Below, piece by piece: positions 31,831 to 43,957 of a stretch of DNA of 64,000 bases. The position numbers and the translations under genes are program-made. The stretch comes from Sialis fuliginosa (taxonomy: Eukaryota > Arthropoda > Insecta > Megaloptera > Sialidae). The stretch's first letter is position 1; each line of letters begins with the position of its first letter. A model generated the notes under the pieces. It had not been told where the DNA came from, did no database searches, and saw only the letters and a list, made by a program, of their open reading frames with translations. The DNA is taken from the NCBI GenBank assembly GCA_961205875.1, contig OY540810.1, positions 8,680,001 to 8,744,000 of the forward strand, read 5' to 3'.

Positions 31831-34106
31831 GACAGTGTATCCTTTAAGAGCATTAAAACTAGAATATGCAACGAAAGGTAAACTTATAATAATATTGTTA
31901 TAAACCAAGAATCATAACATGAATACTGCTTCTAGAAAATATATCTGTTTAAGAAGAAAATATAGGGTTAAATGCTGAAATGACACACTCCTACATACAC
32001 CGTACTTAGAGAAATAAGCAGGTGCCAGTATAGTTATGACAATGCGTTTTGTGTTCTTAGAATGTTGAAGTAAAATTTGCGCAAAAAATTACACCATTTT
32101 AACGTTTTATGTGTTTTTTTCAACATATTTATAAAATATTTTTATCTTAATATGATCGTTTTGTGATCATAAGATAGGGAGAGTAACAACACCAAATAAC
32201 ATTCATTTGACAAATTTTGTGTATTTAAAACTGTTGAGGAAGTACATATATTCGAAGATACAATGTATTCAGGAAACAGTGAACTGAAGGATATTTTAAG
32301 CTGGCCATAAAAAAGTAAAAAAAACAACATAAAATAACAAAACATAAGACAGAAAAAAAATGGAAAAAAATGGATTTATCTCCATGAGACATGACCTCCT
32401 ATACTGCAACAATTATGGAAGGAAAAATGTATCCAATATGTTGTGGGAGAAACGACATTTTTTCTGGTTTTTATATTATTATTTTTTTATTATGCTTAAA
32501 TTTTATGAATGAGAATTTGTGTTATTTTTTGTAGTATCTACCTATATATTAATACGTGAACATCGAAAATTGTCGTAAGTTTTTTTAGTATTTATTATAT
32601 AAGGAGGTGAATGAAACTTATCATATGTATCATTATAAAATGAAGTTAACAAACACACATGATTTCCCCTCTTACTGTTTGTTTATTTCCCTCGCATTGA
32701 TCAAAAGCATAGCAATACTCCTAGTGCCACCAAGCAGCAAAAATAAATAGTTAGGTTAGGTACTGTGCCATAGATGTCCACAAAGAAAATCATGTTACCG
32801 TTAAGGCAGGTAAAATATGTGGTTTTAATAAAAAATAAATCATTTCATTCAATTTCAAACCCGATTTTCATCACTAACAAAAAGAGTGGTGTTTCTCCGC
32901 ATTTTATCGATAATCCTAAACATAATCGCGGTTAATAAACGGACGATTAACTAACTGTAATTATTTTTTGTTTAAGCAATCTACCATAACCATGATAAAT
33001 GTTTAGAAATAAACTCAATGATAATTTGAAATGGAAATTATTTTTACTTTGTTTATTTAAACTATTGAATTTTTCAGTATGTATCAACAATGAACAAGAT
33101 AAAGACGTTCCTGGATGATACATGAATGTGTATACAACAGAGTGATTCGTAAGGTTCAACAAGTTGGGATAATATTTCATTCGGTTTTGTAAAAATATAC
33201 GAATGTAAATTGTTGAGAATATAATACATACTTCCTAGTTGATTCGATGCAAATTGAAGATTATCATACATATATAACATTTTGTATTTGTATTTCGTTG
33301 TGTAATCTATGATAAATAATAATTGTATTTGAGAATTAGATTCCTAACCAATTAAATTAAATTAAATCTGGTAAAATTAACAAAAAATTTACACTATTAT
33401 AATCAGTCTAATTTAAATTATGTTGGAATTATTTTTCAAATAACTAGTTATTATTTTTGGTGTTTAATTATCAGTTGCCAAAATGATAAAATTCGTTTCT
33501 GTACTTTTGTAAAAATTTAGAAAAAGTATGTTCAATATTTTATATGAATACATTTATGAAGTATCAATATGTAAATTAATTGGTATTTCTGTAGTATTTC
33601 CGGTAGCAAAATTAGGAGTTACTTTAGATAAAATGATACTTAATATTTTCCTGTAGACTGCATAAGATATGATAACGGTTAATTAAATGTAAGTTAAACT
33701 GGAGTAAATGGAAACAAATATTTTGTACAAAATCTCCATTGTTTTATAATTCAGTTCAGTGATTTTTTTTTAATACTGAAATAACTAATTACTTATTATT
33801 ACCAAAAACAAATAAAAAAAATTTAAAAAAAATTAAAACTGATCGTATCTCTTACTATCCCCACATCTAGGATAAGTGAGATACGTGATAAAATGTTTGA
33901 TGAAATTCTGTAACAAGTTTAAATGCAAGAAAGAAAAAATGAAAACAGTTTTCACTTGCCTCTAATCTCACCTACCCTACTTTTTTGTCGATGATAAGTT
34001 TCATTTATTTAACCAAATACACAAATTACCCCCATTTTCACCAATCTATTATTTTTTAATCTCCAAATAGACCATTCATAACCCAGCATTTGCTATTTAA
34101 CAGATG
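31831..34106. other. Intergenic DNA
   Basis: No gene or complete element recognised. A near-hairpin CGTATCTCTTACTATCC ... GGATAAGTGAGATACG lies at about 33844-33885. Short frames at 32142-33280 on the minus strand have filler composition. Confidence 0.45.
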
Positions 34107-34114
34107 GGTACCAA

Positions 34115-34452
34115 CAGTGACGTATTTACGTTAAGTGCCGCCCTGGGCCAAAAAAAAATTCCGCCCTGGGTAAAAAATAATTGCCGCCTCTGTACGAAGG
34201 GAAAATATAATATAATTTTAACAGTGAAAATTCCTACGTTATTGAAATTTCAAATTTTATAAAGTAATAAAGTAAAATAGAGAAATAAAAAGTAATATAG
34301 AGAAATAAAAACTTGAAGACCTTTTTTTTTAGTCTTGCTACTCATTTCTTGTTTCCCTATATTTTTTTAAATATGCTGAAAAAATCTACCGCCCCTCTCG
34401 GTCTGCCACCCTAGGCCATGGCCACTATGGCCCCATGGTAAATACGCCTCTG
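34115..34452. mobile_element. hAT-type MITE, CAGTGACGTATTTAC ends
   Basis: The inverted ends CAGTGACGTATTTAC (left) and CAGAGGCGTATTTAC (right, other strand) bound 338 bp flanked by a perfect 8-bp duplication GGTACCAA (34107-34114, 34453-34460). GGGC/GCCGCCC-rich subterminal regions enclose an A/T-rich middle. Non-coding hAT derivative. Confidence 0.9.
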
Positions 34453-34460
34453 GGTACCAA

Positions 34461-35404
34461 GCACAAACAATCTGGTGAAAATGTGTATTAATTTCTTTTA
34501 ACAAATAAATCTAAATCATTGATTTAATTAACCGTTTATTTTATAAACACACCTCTAGAGTTTTCTCTATTCCGCCACTGTTTTCACCAATTTATACCCA
34601 AAACGGTGTGAGTACAAACTTGGATATACTGCTCTTATGAATAATCTATCATGTTTAGTCGTTAAAATCAATGGTTCCGCTTAACTGCACAGCCGGGAGC
34701 GTAGACCGTATACAAGTTGAGTATATAAGCGCACACCCATACAATACTCACCGGAATAATATTGTTTATGTATTAAACTCTATATATAACGTAGACAATA
34801 AAATATGCATAAATGAATTATTTTTATAGCGGTCAACTCTGTGGTGTGATTTTTATCGTCTTTATGACACCATTTTAGGGGGAACGGGGAATTTATGTAA
34901 TTTCCCCAAAACATAGTGGAAACAAATCGGTGATAATGAAGAAAAAGTTTTGACATAACACATGTTTTATTTAAAAATGATTAGTGGAATGTCCCTAAGT
35001 AATTCATATTGTTTTTAATTTCAAAATGTTATTTTTTCTGTAAGCGTACAGTGGACATTTTTATAAAATAAATAAATATGTAATTAATGAGCAAAACCGG
35101 ACTCCCGGCCATTTTTCTCAGGTATTAAGATACCGGTATTAGTGCAAATAATACCGGTATTTCAGTGTGTATATTAACTATTAAGGGGATAGGTCCATTT
35201 ATAACCTTCAAATATTTCAAATACAAAAGTCAACAATATCATTTTAAATGGAAGAATCAGGAGGGGTGTCTGAATATTTTATTTGATTTTCATATCTAGG
35301 CACGTAGGGCATCGAAATGTAGATCACAATTAATAAAATATGTATTTCTAATTCTATGTGGAATTATTACGTGACAACTTAATTTTGCGGTTTCTTACTA
35401 TAAC
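34461..35404. other. Intergenic DNA
   Basis: No gene. It includes the inverted pair ATACCGGTATT (35130-35140) and AATACCGGTAT (35150-35160), a short hairpin of unknown origin. Confidence 0.45.
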
Positions 35405-35475
35405 TATTATCAATACTTAAGTTTTATATAATGGTACGGAACCCTCAGGGTGCGAGTTCTACTCGCATTTGTCCG
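35405..35475. repeat. Inverted pair, left member (family F-like end)
   Basis: TTAAGTTTTATATAATGGTA, 'CGGAACCCTCAGGGTGCGAG' and TTCTACTCGCATTTGTCCG here have an inverted, diverged copy at 37485-37557. They may be the two ends of one large element of about 2.15 kb or two independent insertions. Confidence 0.65.
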
Positions 35476-35529
35476 TCTGTAAAATTATATTTGATTAGAT
35501 TCGCAATAAATGCATTCAAAATCTTCCAT

Positions 35530-35725
35530 AAGGTACTGGCACCAGATATGGGTTTAATGGGCTTTTTTGTAATTCTCATGAACTCATCTTACTAATAAAA
35601 CAAGTAACTCTTTATTTAATTAATTTAATTACCAAAGTCCGCAAATAATAGTTTGTTTTTTTTAATTATGTATAACCTTTAAAGTAAAACCAGTAATGAA
35701 CACGCAGTGATGTACACTTGCTAAT
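35530..35725 (+). repeat. Dispersed repeat family L, copy 1
   Basis: ACTGGCACCAG, GTAATTCTCATGAACTCAT, ATTTAATTACCAAAGTCCGC and 'GTAAAACCAGTAATGA' recur in reverse order on the other strand at 42308-42555. No terminal structure was found. Confidence 0.6.
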
Positions 35726-36293
35726 GATTACAAAATGATAAGTACAACGACACAAAAGTTATAAAAAAAGAATCGTCAAACTTGAAACAATGTAAAGCAG
35801 TTGCTATAATAAGTTATATAACAATTAATTAATTAATAATACCAATAATTAGTTTAAATATCCACCATTTTGACACCTATTGGCCAATTGTCATCAAATC
35901 ACGCTGTAAGATAGTTATAATGCATATAGATTAATATTCAGAAATGGTAGTAATCAAATATCAACAAATATTTCTAATTCAGTATATTAAATTAAAAAAT
36001 AGCCATTACTGGGGTAATATCCAAAACTGGTACCAGTACCATATGTATCTACAGTTAAACTGAGACGCTGTGACCAACCCCTAGAACTTAAACATTTGAT
36101 CCGTTTCTCTGGACTGTTTAAAGGAAGATAAACAAATTAGTAAAGCAGTCTTTTCCTTCTTTCGAGTAGCTTAGAAGTTCACTTTTTACACTTAATTTAA
36201 TTGATCCAAACTAAGGGAGATATTTTAAAATTAAAGTTAATTACAATGTATATACATTATATTAGAGTGTTCCAAAAAAATCTATACTTTATC

Positions 36294-37085
36294 CTCGCTC
36301 TTGTTACGAAATTAGGTAGTTTATGATCCAAAATAAATTCCCCACAAGAATTACACTTCAATTTTAAGAGGTTGTCTATTTAAATAACATGAGGAAATGA
36401 TTCTTTAGTACTAAAGATGGTGTTACTGATTCATGACAACGGATGAAAATTTTTTAAGGACGTTATTTTGTATTAAAGAATAACATTATTTTCACATTCT
36501 GCTATCACGGAGAAAAAAGAAATTCAAATTTTAGGAAAAATTAAAATTCCTAAATAAAAATTTACTATCCGTATTGCAATAATTTAAATACTTATTGTAT
36601 TTTTTAATAAAAGATTATAATTTTTATAATAAGTTTGTGAATTTTTTTGGATATTTTTAGGTCCCTACAAAAACTAATAATAAGCATTAGAAAAAAATTA
36701 ACAAAATTTTTTTTTCTTTCTTATCTAATATGAACCAATATAGCAAAAAAGAAATATGTATATGCCTCTAATTAACAAATAAAAAAAATTAACTGGTACC
36801 GTGGGGGCCGGTCTGCCCTTAACACTCACGTACCTCCGTTCATGAATGTTAAAGCGCCGAACGATTATTTAAAATGACAACACCCGTTTAGAAAAAAAAT
36901 CAAAACATAACCTCTAAAGGCCGACCGGCCCCCACGATACCATTTAAGGGTTAAATTGTAAATGAGACCCCCCCCACCAATACGGTACCTCATAAAATTA
37001 AGCAAAATAGTAATTCTTGCGGGAGGATTTATTTTAGGTCATAAACTACCTTATTTCGTAACGAGAGCTAATGTTTTGTACATCG
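36294..37085. mobile_element. Foldback with a MITE in its loop
   Basis: Left arm (about 36294-36385) and right arm (about 36990-37085) are inverted copies: TTGTTACGAAATTAGGTAGT, 'TTATGATCCAAAATAAAT' and CAAGAATTAC on the left recur inverted on the right. A family M MITE (36788-36956) lies between. Class unknown. Confidence 0.65.
36788..36956. mobile_element. MITE family M, copy 2
   Basis: The ends GGTACCGTGGGGGCCGGTC and GGTATCGTGGGGGCCGGTCG (other strand) form an inverted repeat. TTAA(C/G)-type sequence lies on both sides. It is followed by a C7 tract (about 36967). It shares the CTTAACACTCACGTACCTCC block with 28613-28778. Confidence 0.65.
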
Positions 37086-37484
37086 GTAACACTTGGTTAC
37101 CATGGCATCGGTATAAACTACAAATTTATTAACACCGTACTTTAAAAAAAATTATAACGTTAATACAAAACACTAATATAAATTAATATGATGAGTTGGG
37201 AATATCTTCGCACGGGCTCTTATACTAGTATATTATCTTAATAATTTATAAATCTTTCGATTCGAAATCAATACACAAAGAAATCAATCTATCATTGAAG
37301 GTACGGGAAAAGCAGCTTAAGAGAAATTACATCAGTGTAATAGTAGAACACTAATACCGAGTTTCACCAACGTCTTTTATTTCAAGTAGCTTTATAAATC
37401 TCTCCAATCAGAGTCAGAGTTTAGTATTTAATAAGTTGGTATTGCTAGGTTTGCTTCAAATGAGTTGAAATTTTAAAAAATACG

Positions 37485-37557
37485 GACAAATGCGAGTAGA
37501 ACTGCACCCTGAATGTTCTGTACCGTTATATAAAACTTAATTATTGGTAATAGTTAC
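37485..37557. repeat. Inverted pair, right member
   Basis: Reverse partner of 35405-35475: ACGGACAAATGCGAGTAGAA, 'CTGCACCCTGAATGTTCTGT' and ATATAAAACTTAATTATTGG. Confidence 0.65.
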
Positions 37558-37729
37558 GTAGACAATAGGCCCGATTCCCAAGGCGTCTTCACGTAGACGC
37601 TGTATGAAAGAAACTGCAAAATTACGTTTTTCACAAAATAATTTCACACAGATATTAGCAATTAATGATTTTCGGATTTTTTCCTTTACTTATGCTACTA
37701 GACCTTCCTTCGTGCCAAAGATAGTCAAT

Positions 37730-37985
37730 GGGAAGTTCTCTATAGGTTTTGATAATCAGTGAGTCAGTCTGTCAGTGTCAAAATACGCTTTAAAAAGGCT
37801 CTATCTTTTTATTACATTTAGTTAGAAATTTAATTTTTTTAAAGGACTTTAAGGTATTTCATATTATTTTAAGTTGATATCGCTAGTCGTTCCTGGGATA
37901 AAGGGTTTTAACAAACAGACGGCCAAAGAAGTGATCCTATAAGGGTTCCATTTTTTTCATTTTGAGGTATGGAACCCTAAAAATC
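37730..37985 (+). mobile_element. Family F 3' tail
   Basis: CAGTGAGTCAGTCTGTCAGT leads to 'AAAGGGTTTTAACAAACAGA', CCTATAAGGGTTCC and ATGGAACCCTAAAAA. The last blocks match the end of the copy at 18650-19070. This order is typical of a common moth/butterfly repeat (recalled knowledge). Confidence 0.5.
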
Positions 37986-39009
37986 ATGTTCTGGTCTAAT
38001 TTCATAGAAAACTATAAATACATTTGAGAGTCACTGGTACAAAGAGTGAAATGATTGTCATTTAAAGCCTACTTTACATGAATTATATAAGACTATGTTA
38101 GTGTGCCAGTAACTTGTCAAAATTTATAATTGTCTTCCCATCCCTCTTACTCGGCGTATTTGATTTTAAGCAGATGTTCATTCGCGACAAGTAACAAACA
38201 TAGTTTTCTTGCCTTTCAATTAATAAATCATGTTTAAACAGTGTTACACCAACCTATGACATTTTAATTTTAATTAATATACATATTTTTTAATGTATAT
38301 TTCCTACTTCTTGTTATTTAATTTAGATTAAATAGGGTTATATTTTGATGATAGTTAAAGTGAACTCAAAAAAATTGCTGTTGATTGATTTATGACGTTT
38401 TGAACATAATACAAATTTCCTTAATTTGACATAATAAACTTTGTTTATATTTTTATAACACAAAATTCAAACCAATCAATTGAGTATATAAGTAGGAAAC
38501 TGTAATGCGCTCTTTCGGAAATTTTTTAAGTGTCACATACGAGTACATACATATGCAAAAAAAAATTACCGAAAATAGAACACACTTCCAAGTAAAGCGC
38601 ATAGACTCAAAAAGCCCAAAGTTTTTACACTGTACGGGTAGTATACCGTAACTAAACGGTATCTTCGAACGCACTGATAATAAAGTTTTGACACACAGAA
38701 AAATATACCTGCTGTCAAACTTTTGGACGGTAGTGCAGATAAATGTAATTAAAAAGTTGGCAGTATTTGTGATTAAAATAAATAATATACTGTAGCCAAA
38801 ATACACAGCTCACGTCCAGAAACCAAGACACACGTTACAACAATGACATTTAACAAAAGGATCGCATTTATGTCATAACCAACGCTCGTTTAGAGAATAT
38901 AATAAAAAAACACAATATTAAAGCACGTTACAGTAAATGATTTTCTCGCACTTTGTCGAGCATTATTTGATCTTTTACACAAAAAGGGCATGTATTTGTC
39001 AAAACAGCT
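37986..39009. other. Intergenic DNA
   Basis: No gene is claimed. A 117-codon minus-strand frame (38453-38806) encodes a hydrophobic, F/I/L/Y-rich sequence that I cannot assign; composition alone could produce it. Confidence 0.35.
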
Positions 39010-39320
39010 CTTGTATCCCGGATCTACTAACCCACCCCTCCCGTCTCCCCCCCACCAACCGTTTTAGCCCGATGGGAATACAGTGCCACGGACTCTAATG
39101 GATTACTTTTTATTGATTCGTCAGTTTTATACAATTCAATACATGCCTGTATTGTTGTCATTCGGACATCGCGATTTATCAAATTGTTGCTGCATTTTCT
39201 AACCCCCATACCCTCATTCTATTCGTGCGTCTGTCAAAAGTTTCGCTGCTTTTGTGCGTGCCGAAGACCAAAAAAAACGACAGGAAAAAGGTTGCTGTAA
39301 TGGAGGGAAAGGAAAAAAAT
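39010..39320. other. GC-richer single-copy-looking stretch
   Basis: The stretch (with CCCACCCCTCCCGTCTCCCC, 'CATTCGGACATCGCGATTTA' and 'GTGCGTGCCGAAGACC') is distinctly richer in GC than its flanks and shows no match in the window. It could be a conserved non-coding element or untranslated exon. No initiator, splice or coding evidence is decisive. Confidence 0.25.
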
Positions 39321-39454
39321 ACTCTGTAATTACTGTTGAAAGTTGAGCTGTTTTTCAATGAACTAATATTTTAAAAGAGAATACATAATATATTTTTTAG
39401 TACCTATCATTATGTCATTGTGTAAAGATATTTCGTTCTTTATTATACAAAAAT

Positions 39455-39980
39455 CGACAAAACGTTATAAAACAAAGTTCTTCGCCATATCTGTCTGTGC
39501 ATGATTTTCTCAATAACTACTAAACGGATTTTATTCCGGTTTTCACTAATCGATAGAGCGTTTCACGAGGAAGGTATAGGTGTATAATTTGTACGATATT
39601 TTGTGTACGTTTCATGAAGTCGGAAAAAAACAATCGTCGGAGAGATATCTTCAGATACACTGCATGAATAGTTAGCTATACACAGTGCTTCCTCGTGCTT
39701 AATACACCAAAGGAAGTTAGTTATGGAACAATTTAAATAAAAACCGAAAAAGTGTTAAGATAAATTGCCTGGCATTGGTTAACCATTAAATTTTTATACA
39801 ATTTTACTAAACAAACATTAGTTCGAAATTTTCCTTTCGTATATTTTTATTTAAATTTTTCTGTTATGCAAACGTCAAAATGACATTTAAAACGTCAGTT
39901 TCATTAATATCGGTTCAGTAGTTCATGAGTTATGCGTGTGACAAGTGACAGGGGACAGACAGACACGGAAAAAAGGGCTT
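39455..39980 (+). mobile_element. Helitron-like family A, long copy
   Basis: It begins near AACGTTATAAAACAAAGTTC and carries CTGTGCATGATTTTCTCAAT, 'GGTGTATAATTTGT', CACAGTGCTTCCTCGTGC and 'AACAATTTAAATAAAAACCG'. It continues to ATGCGTGTGACAAGTGACAG. The second half matches 58375-59010 in the opposite orientation. The CTAG end was not found. Confidence 0.55.
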
Positions 39981-40514
39981 CAATGAGTTAATTTTGATTT
40001 AAGATATTTTTTATACCAAAATTTTTACTTCGTTTTACATATCCCTCTGAACTTTAGAACATACATTTTAACTTACGTTAAAATTCAATTCTAGTTAACA
40101 AGATTTCAGCGCTGACTGAAATTTTGATTGACGACTTCTTTCTCTTACTTACGACTTCCGTTTACACATAGCGACTAAAATTTATATCTCTAGCCTCTTC
40201 ACTCGTGTTCATTAAAGTTTAATGTATTTACGTTATTGTTACGACATTCTCAGAAAATATTGTCGTTTCTTTATACTCTATATCGATTTTTCAAGTAATA
40301 TAATTTTAGTATGTCGGTTCTTATACCAGTACTATATGTAATATAATGATACATTGTATTCGAAAATACGTTCATATGAAGTTCTTACAAAAAAATAACT
40401 CCAGTTGATTTTGATAAAATAGTTTGTAAATTGAATATTAAATAAAAGACCCCCCCTCCCTCCATTACACATATTCCAATTGTTTTTTAGAAAGCGTTAA
40501 TTAGGGTAGGGTGA

Positions 40515-40948
40515 TCCAGGAGTGTGCACTTTCGCTGTTTCAGTTCATGTGATTAAATAAAAAGATTTCAGAGAGGATGTTATAGTTTATTTATTATCTT
40601 AGGCAATCTAGCTACCAAAAAAATATATTAATCAATTTATAAGTAACGCTTTAGAAACTATTAAAAATATTGAAAGCCGTCTGAATGCGCACTCTTGCAC
40701 TACCCATGAGGACAAGAGTGCGCATCACTTACAAACGTCACATTTGTAGTGACCACGGCTTGTGTTCCTTGAAGATTTCTAAGCAAGTTTCTAGCTTATG
40801 TAGTTTACGAGATATTTTGCTTTGACTGAAAAGGACGAACGACAAAGTGAGATTGGAACTCTAATAAGCAAAGTAAACTTACAAAACGAAATGTTGCACA
40901 AGAGTGCGCGCGCACTCTTGCACGTTTTGATACTGCGCAGTCTTGCAC
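40515..40948. repeat. Cluster of TGCGCACTCTTGCAC motifs in alternating orientation
   Basis: The motif occurs at 40685-40700 (+), 40713-40725 (-), 40899-40910 (-), 40909-40923 (+) and 40934-40948 (+, one change); a weak GTGTGCACTTTCGC copy lies near 40521. It forms a 13-bp perfect hairpin (40685-40725, loop CACTACCCATGAGGA) and a perfect 22-bp palindrome (40899-40920). It is probably part of an unrecognised element; see findings. Confidence 0.85.
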
Positions 40949-41294
40949 TATTCTGACCAAAGAACTTTGAAACGTCACAATCCTTCCATTTTCCTATAAA
41001 ATGATGAATTAAAATTGACGCTTTCTGAATTACAAGTAGTCATAGAATGTGGCACTCGTTGTTTTTTTCAATTTGAACTATGTTGCAGCTCTGAAATCAC
41101 TAATTAAAAATCAAAGAGCACGAAGCTACAAAATGAATACTTTTCCAGTTAGATTCATTTGAATCTTAACAAATTAGTACGGGCGCAAATGACCTTTTAG
41201 AATGCAATGTAAATTTTAAGGTTGGATTCGATAAGATTTTTTCCGAAGAATTTTGGTAAGTATCTATTTTTTCCTTGCTTTTTGGACAGTTTTT

Positions 41295-41757
41295 AGACGA
41301 TTTAGTTCTTACATGTTTTTGCTAAAATGCAATCCTAATTAGTTATTAAAACTGTATAAAATAAATAAACATTTTTCATAGTTGTACTCAACAATCAGTA
41401 AGTACTTTTTGTGATCTTTCAAAATATGTACTTTGTTATTCAATTAACTGTAACATTGTTTATTTAGTTAATAAACAATGTCTATTTTACATCGCAGCTA
41501 TACAAAATAGATAGATTAAGGGGGATTCGAGAGACGTTTTATTAACTAAATAAACAATGTTAAAACAAGGTACATATCTCGAAAGATCACTTACTGATTG
41601 CGGTGTATAACTTTGAAAAATGTTTATTTAAGATTCCGCAAGTAACATGCGAAAATATGTGTTTTCGACAAAATTGCAACTTTCATTAATTCATAACTAA
41701 TTCCGATTGCATTTAAGCGGAAAACGTGTAAGAACAAAAACATCTTAGAATTGTCTT
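41295..41757. mobile_element. Foldback element
   Basis: The left arm has TTAGTTCTTACATGTTTTTG, 'AAATGCAATC..AATTAGTTAT', 'TAAATAAACATTTTTCA', CAATCAGTAAGT and 'ACATTGTTTATTTAGTTAAT'. It recurs inverted on the right, where the order is reversed and partly rearranged. Centre at about 41500-41545. Non-coding, class unknown. Confidence 0.65.
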
Positions 41758-42307
41758 TTGTTTATATGTTTTATTAACATTATTTTAAATAATGACTTCT
41801 AAACTACAACACATATTCAAGTTTCTGAAATACCCACCCAGTATCTGGCGTGAAACGTCAAAAAACGATATGACCTTTTCAATTATTATAAAATATCATG
41901 TTTTATATTTTTAATTGTTTTAATATACCTACGCATACATTTGGAAAAGCGAAATAGACTCGAATATATTGAATTAACTACTATTTACATATAGATATAG
42001 ATATATTATGTATGTATGTATGTACTGTACATACAATTACATTGTATGTAGAGTACATATGTTTTATAATTTCATTAAAAGTTTGAAACATTTTTTGCGT
42101 ATCAGTTTACATCAAGTCGTTTAATTTTAATAGAGTAAAAATTTCTATAAAACGTATCGATTTCATGTATTATTTACCGTTGTTATTTTATAAAATCTAA
42201 TATAAATTCTTTTAAAGTACCTATGTAGGTATTCTATGAAATATTTTACAAATTCCATTACTTGATTAATTATATAGGTAATATAAACTGCATTCTTATC
42301 CGAAACA
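41758..42307. other. AT-rich intergenic DNA
   Basis: A (TATG)n microsatellite lies at about 42008-42025. Nothing else is recognised. Confidence 0.45.
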
Positions 42308-42555
42308 GCAAGTGTCCATCACTGCATGCTCATTACTGGTTTTACTTTAATCATTACTGCAGAAAAAACTTAAACAAAATAAAAAGTTATAATTAAAAAA
42401 AAAACATGTTTGCGGACTTTGGTAATTAAATTGATTAAGTTATTTGCTTTATTAGTAATTAGTAACATGAGTTCATGAGAATTACAAAAAAGAAGCCCGT
42501 CAATCACAAAAACAGTAAACCTTGCCTTAAGCGGCCGTAACTGGTGCCAGTTGAT
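42308..42555 (-). repeat. Dispersed repeat family L, copy 2
   Basis: On the minus strand it matches 35530-35725 (AACTGGCACCAGTT, 'GTAATTCTCATGAACTCATG', 'AATTACCAAAGTCCGCAAA', GTAAAACCAGTAATGAGCA). Confidence 0.6.
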
Positions 42556-42683
42556 GGGTCAGATCGACCACACGCCTCCACTGGTAGATTATAAACACTA
42601 GTCAACTAGTGCAAGTGCTTTATAATTTTTATTTTGACTCGCGGAACCCCGAGATTCTGCGGAACACAATATGAAGACCGCTG

Positions 42684-43520
42684 CTCTAACCTATGTAATT
42701 TAGTAATGTTTTAAAATATATTACCTATGTGTAAATCAGAATAGGTAATATAAAAATAATTATGTAGGTATTTAATCAATGTTTAATTTACAGTTTCCAC
42801 AGCTACATATGTATTGAGTTTTCATTGTATTTACTTTTGATTCAAATGCATAGAACCATATGTAATTACGAAATATTTAATAAAGTTTTAATTAAAAATA
42901 GTATCCGGTAACATTAAATAAAATCATGTTTGTTTTTTAGTTGCAGTTTGTGTTGGTTTATAAAATGTTATACGTAAATAATGCAGGTTGATTAATAACA
43001 AAATTGTATAGAAGTATATTTATTGTATCTTGTTTTCCATTTTCTATGTATTTTGTTTTATAATAAAATAAACCATTGTACGCAGAAATAACTGGAAATG
43101 TATATTGAAAAACAGACATTAAATTATTTAGAAATGTTATTGAAATTTTTGCAAAATTATATTTTATATTGATATACCGAGAATCCTATTTTTGCATATC
43201 GGTTTTTTTGTTTAAGTATCGAAGAATTGTTATAAATACCGATAATGTATTCAGATGAACTGCCATTGGTTAGCAATTTAATTTTATACAATTTTATTAC
43301 TAAATATTAATTCAGTATTTTTTTTAATTATCTGATTATTATTTTCAAATGTTTTTTAAATATTTAATGTTTCAACAATTTCAATAAAAATACTGCTAAA
43401 CATTTGTACAATGTACGTCAAATAATAGTGAATATTACTATATACCTTAAAAAGTTTAATAATATCAACTAGTTAAATATGTTAATTTTTTTTGTCAAAA
43501 TGTTCGAGTATTAATACCAT
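42684..43520. other. AT-rich intergenic DNA
   Basis: No gene. 43250-43330 resembles the 'TTGGTTA.CCAATTTAATTTTTATACAA' part of family A and may be a small fragment of it. Confidence 0.4.
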
Positions 43521-43862
43521 GGCTTCGAACCGTTATTTTTTTCGTTTCGGTTTTCGTTCCGGTTTGAGTTAAAAAATATATATCGGTTTGGTTCCGGTTT
43601 TTGTTTCGAAAATAATAACGCTCCGAGCGATTAATTTTATTTATTTTTTATTTGTATTAAAAATTTATTTTCTACCATAATTTAGAACATTTTATGATAC
43701 TTGATGATAGTCCGAACGACAATTGAAGTGGGAAATAAGATAATTTAACACGCGTATTTTAACATGTACTGAACCGAAAAACCCGATATTTTTATTTCAG
43801 TTTGGTTCCGGTTTTCGTTCCGGCAAAAAATAACGGTTTTCCGGTTTTCGGTTCTTGACCGA
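43521..43862 (-). mobile_element. hAT-type MITE, second copy of the GGCTTCGAACCG family
   Basis: It carries GGCTTCGAACCGTTATTTTT at one end, paired CCGGTTTTCGTTCCGG motifs, and a central 'CCGAACGACAATTGAAGT' block shared with 21676-22069. The far terminus is eroded and no target duplication is visible. Confidence 0.7.
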
Positions 43863-43957
43863 TTATTTTTTTTCATTACAATTACATTATTACAAAAATA
43901 TTAAAATAATGTTTACTTTATATTTTCGTGATTTGGTTGAAACATCCAAAACGTTAA

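Noticed and set aside
42625-42683. CAGCGGTCTTCATATTGTGT end (minus strand) resembling Charlie-type hAT termini
   Set aside because: Only one end found and no target duplication; left unannotated.
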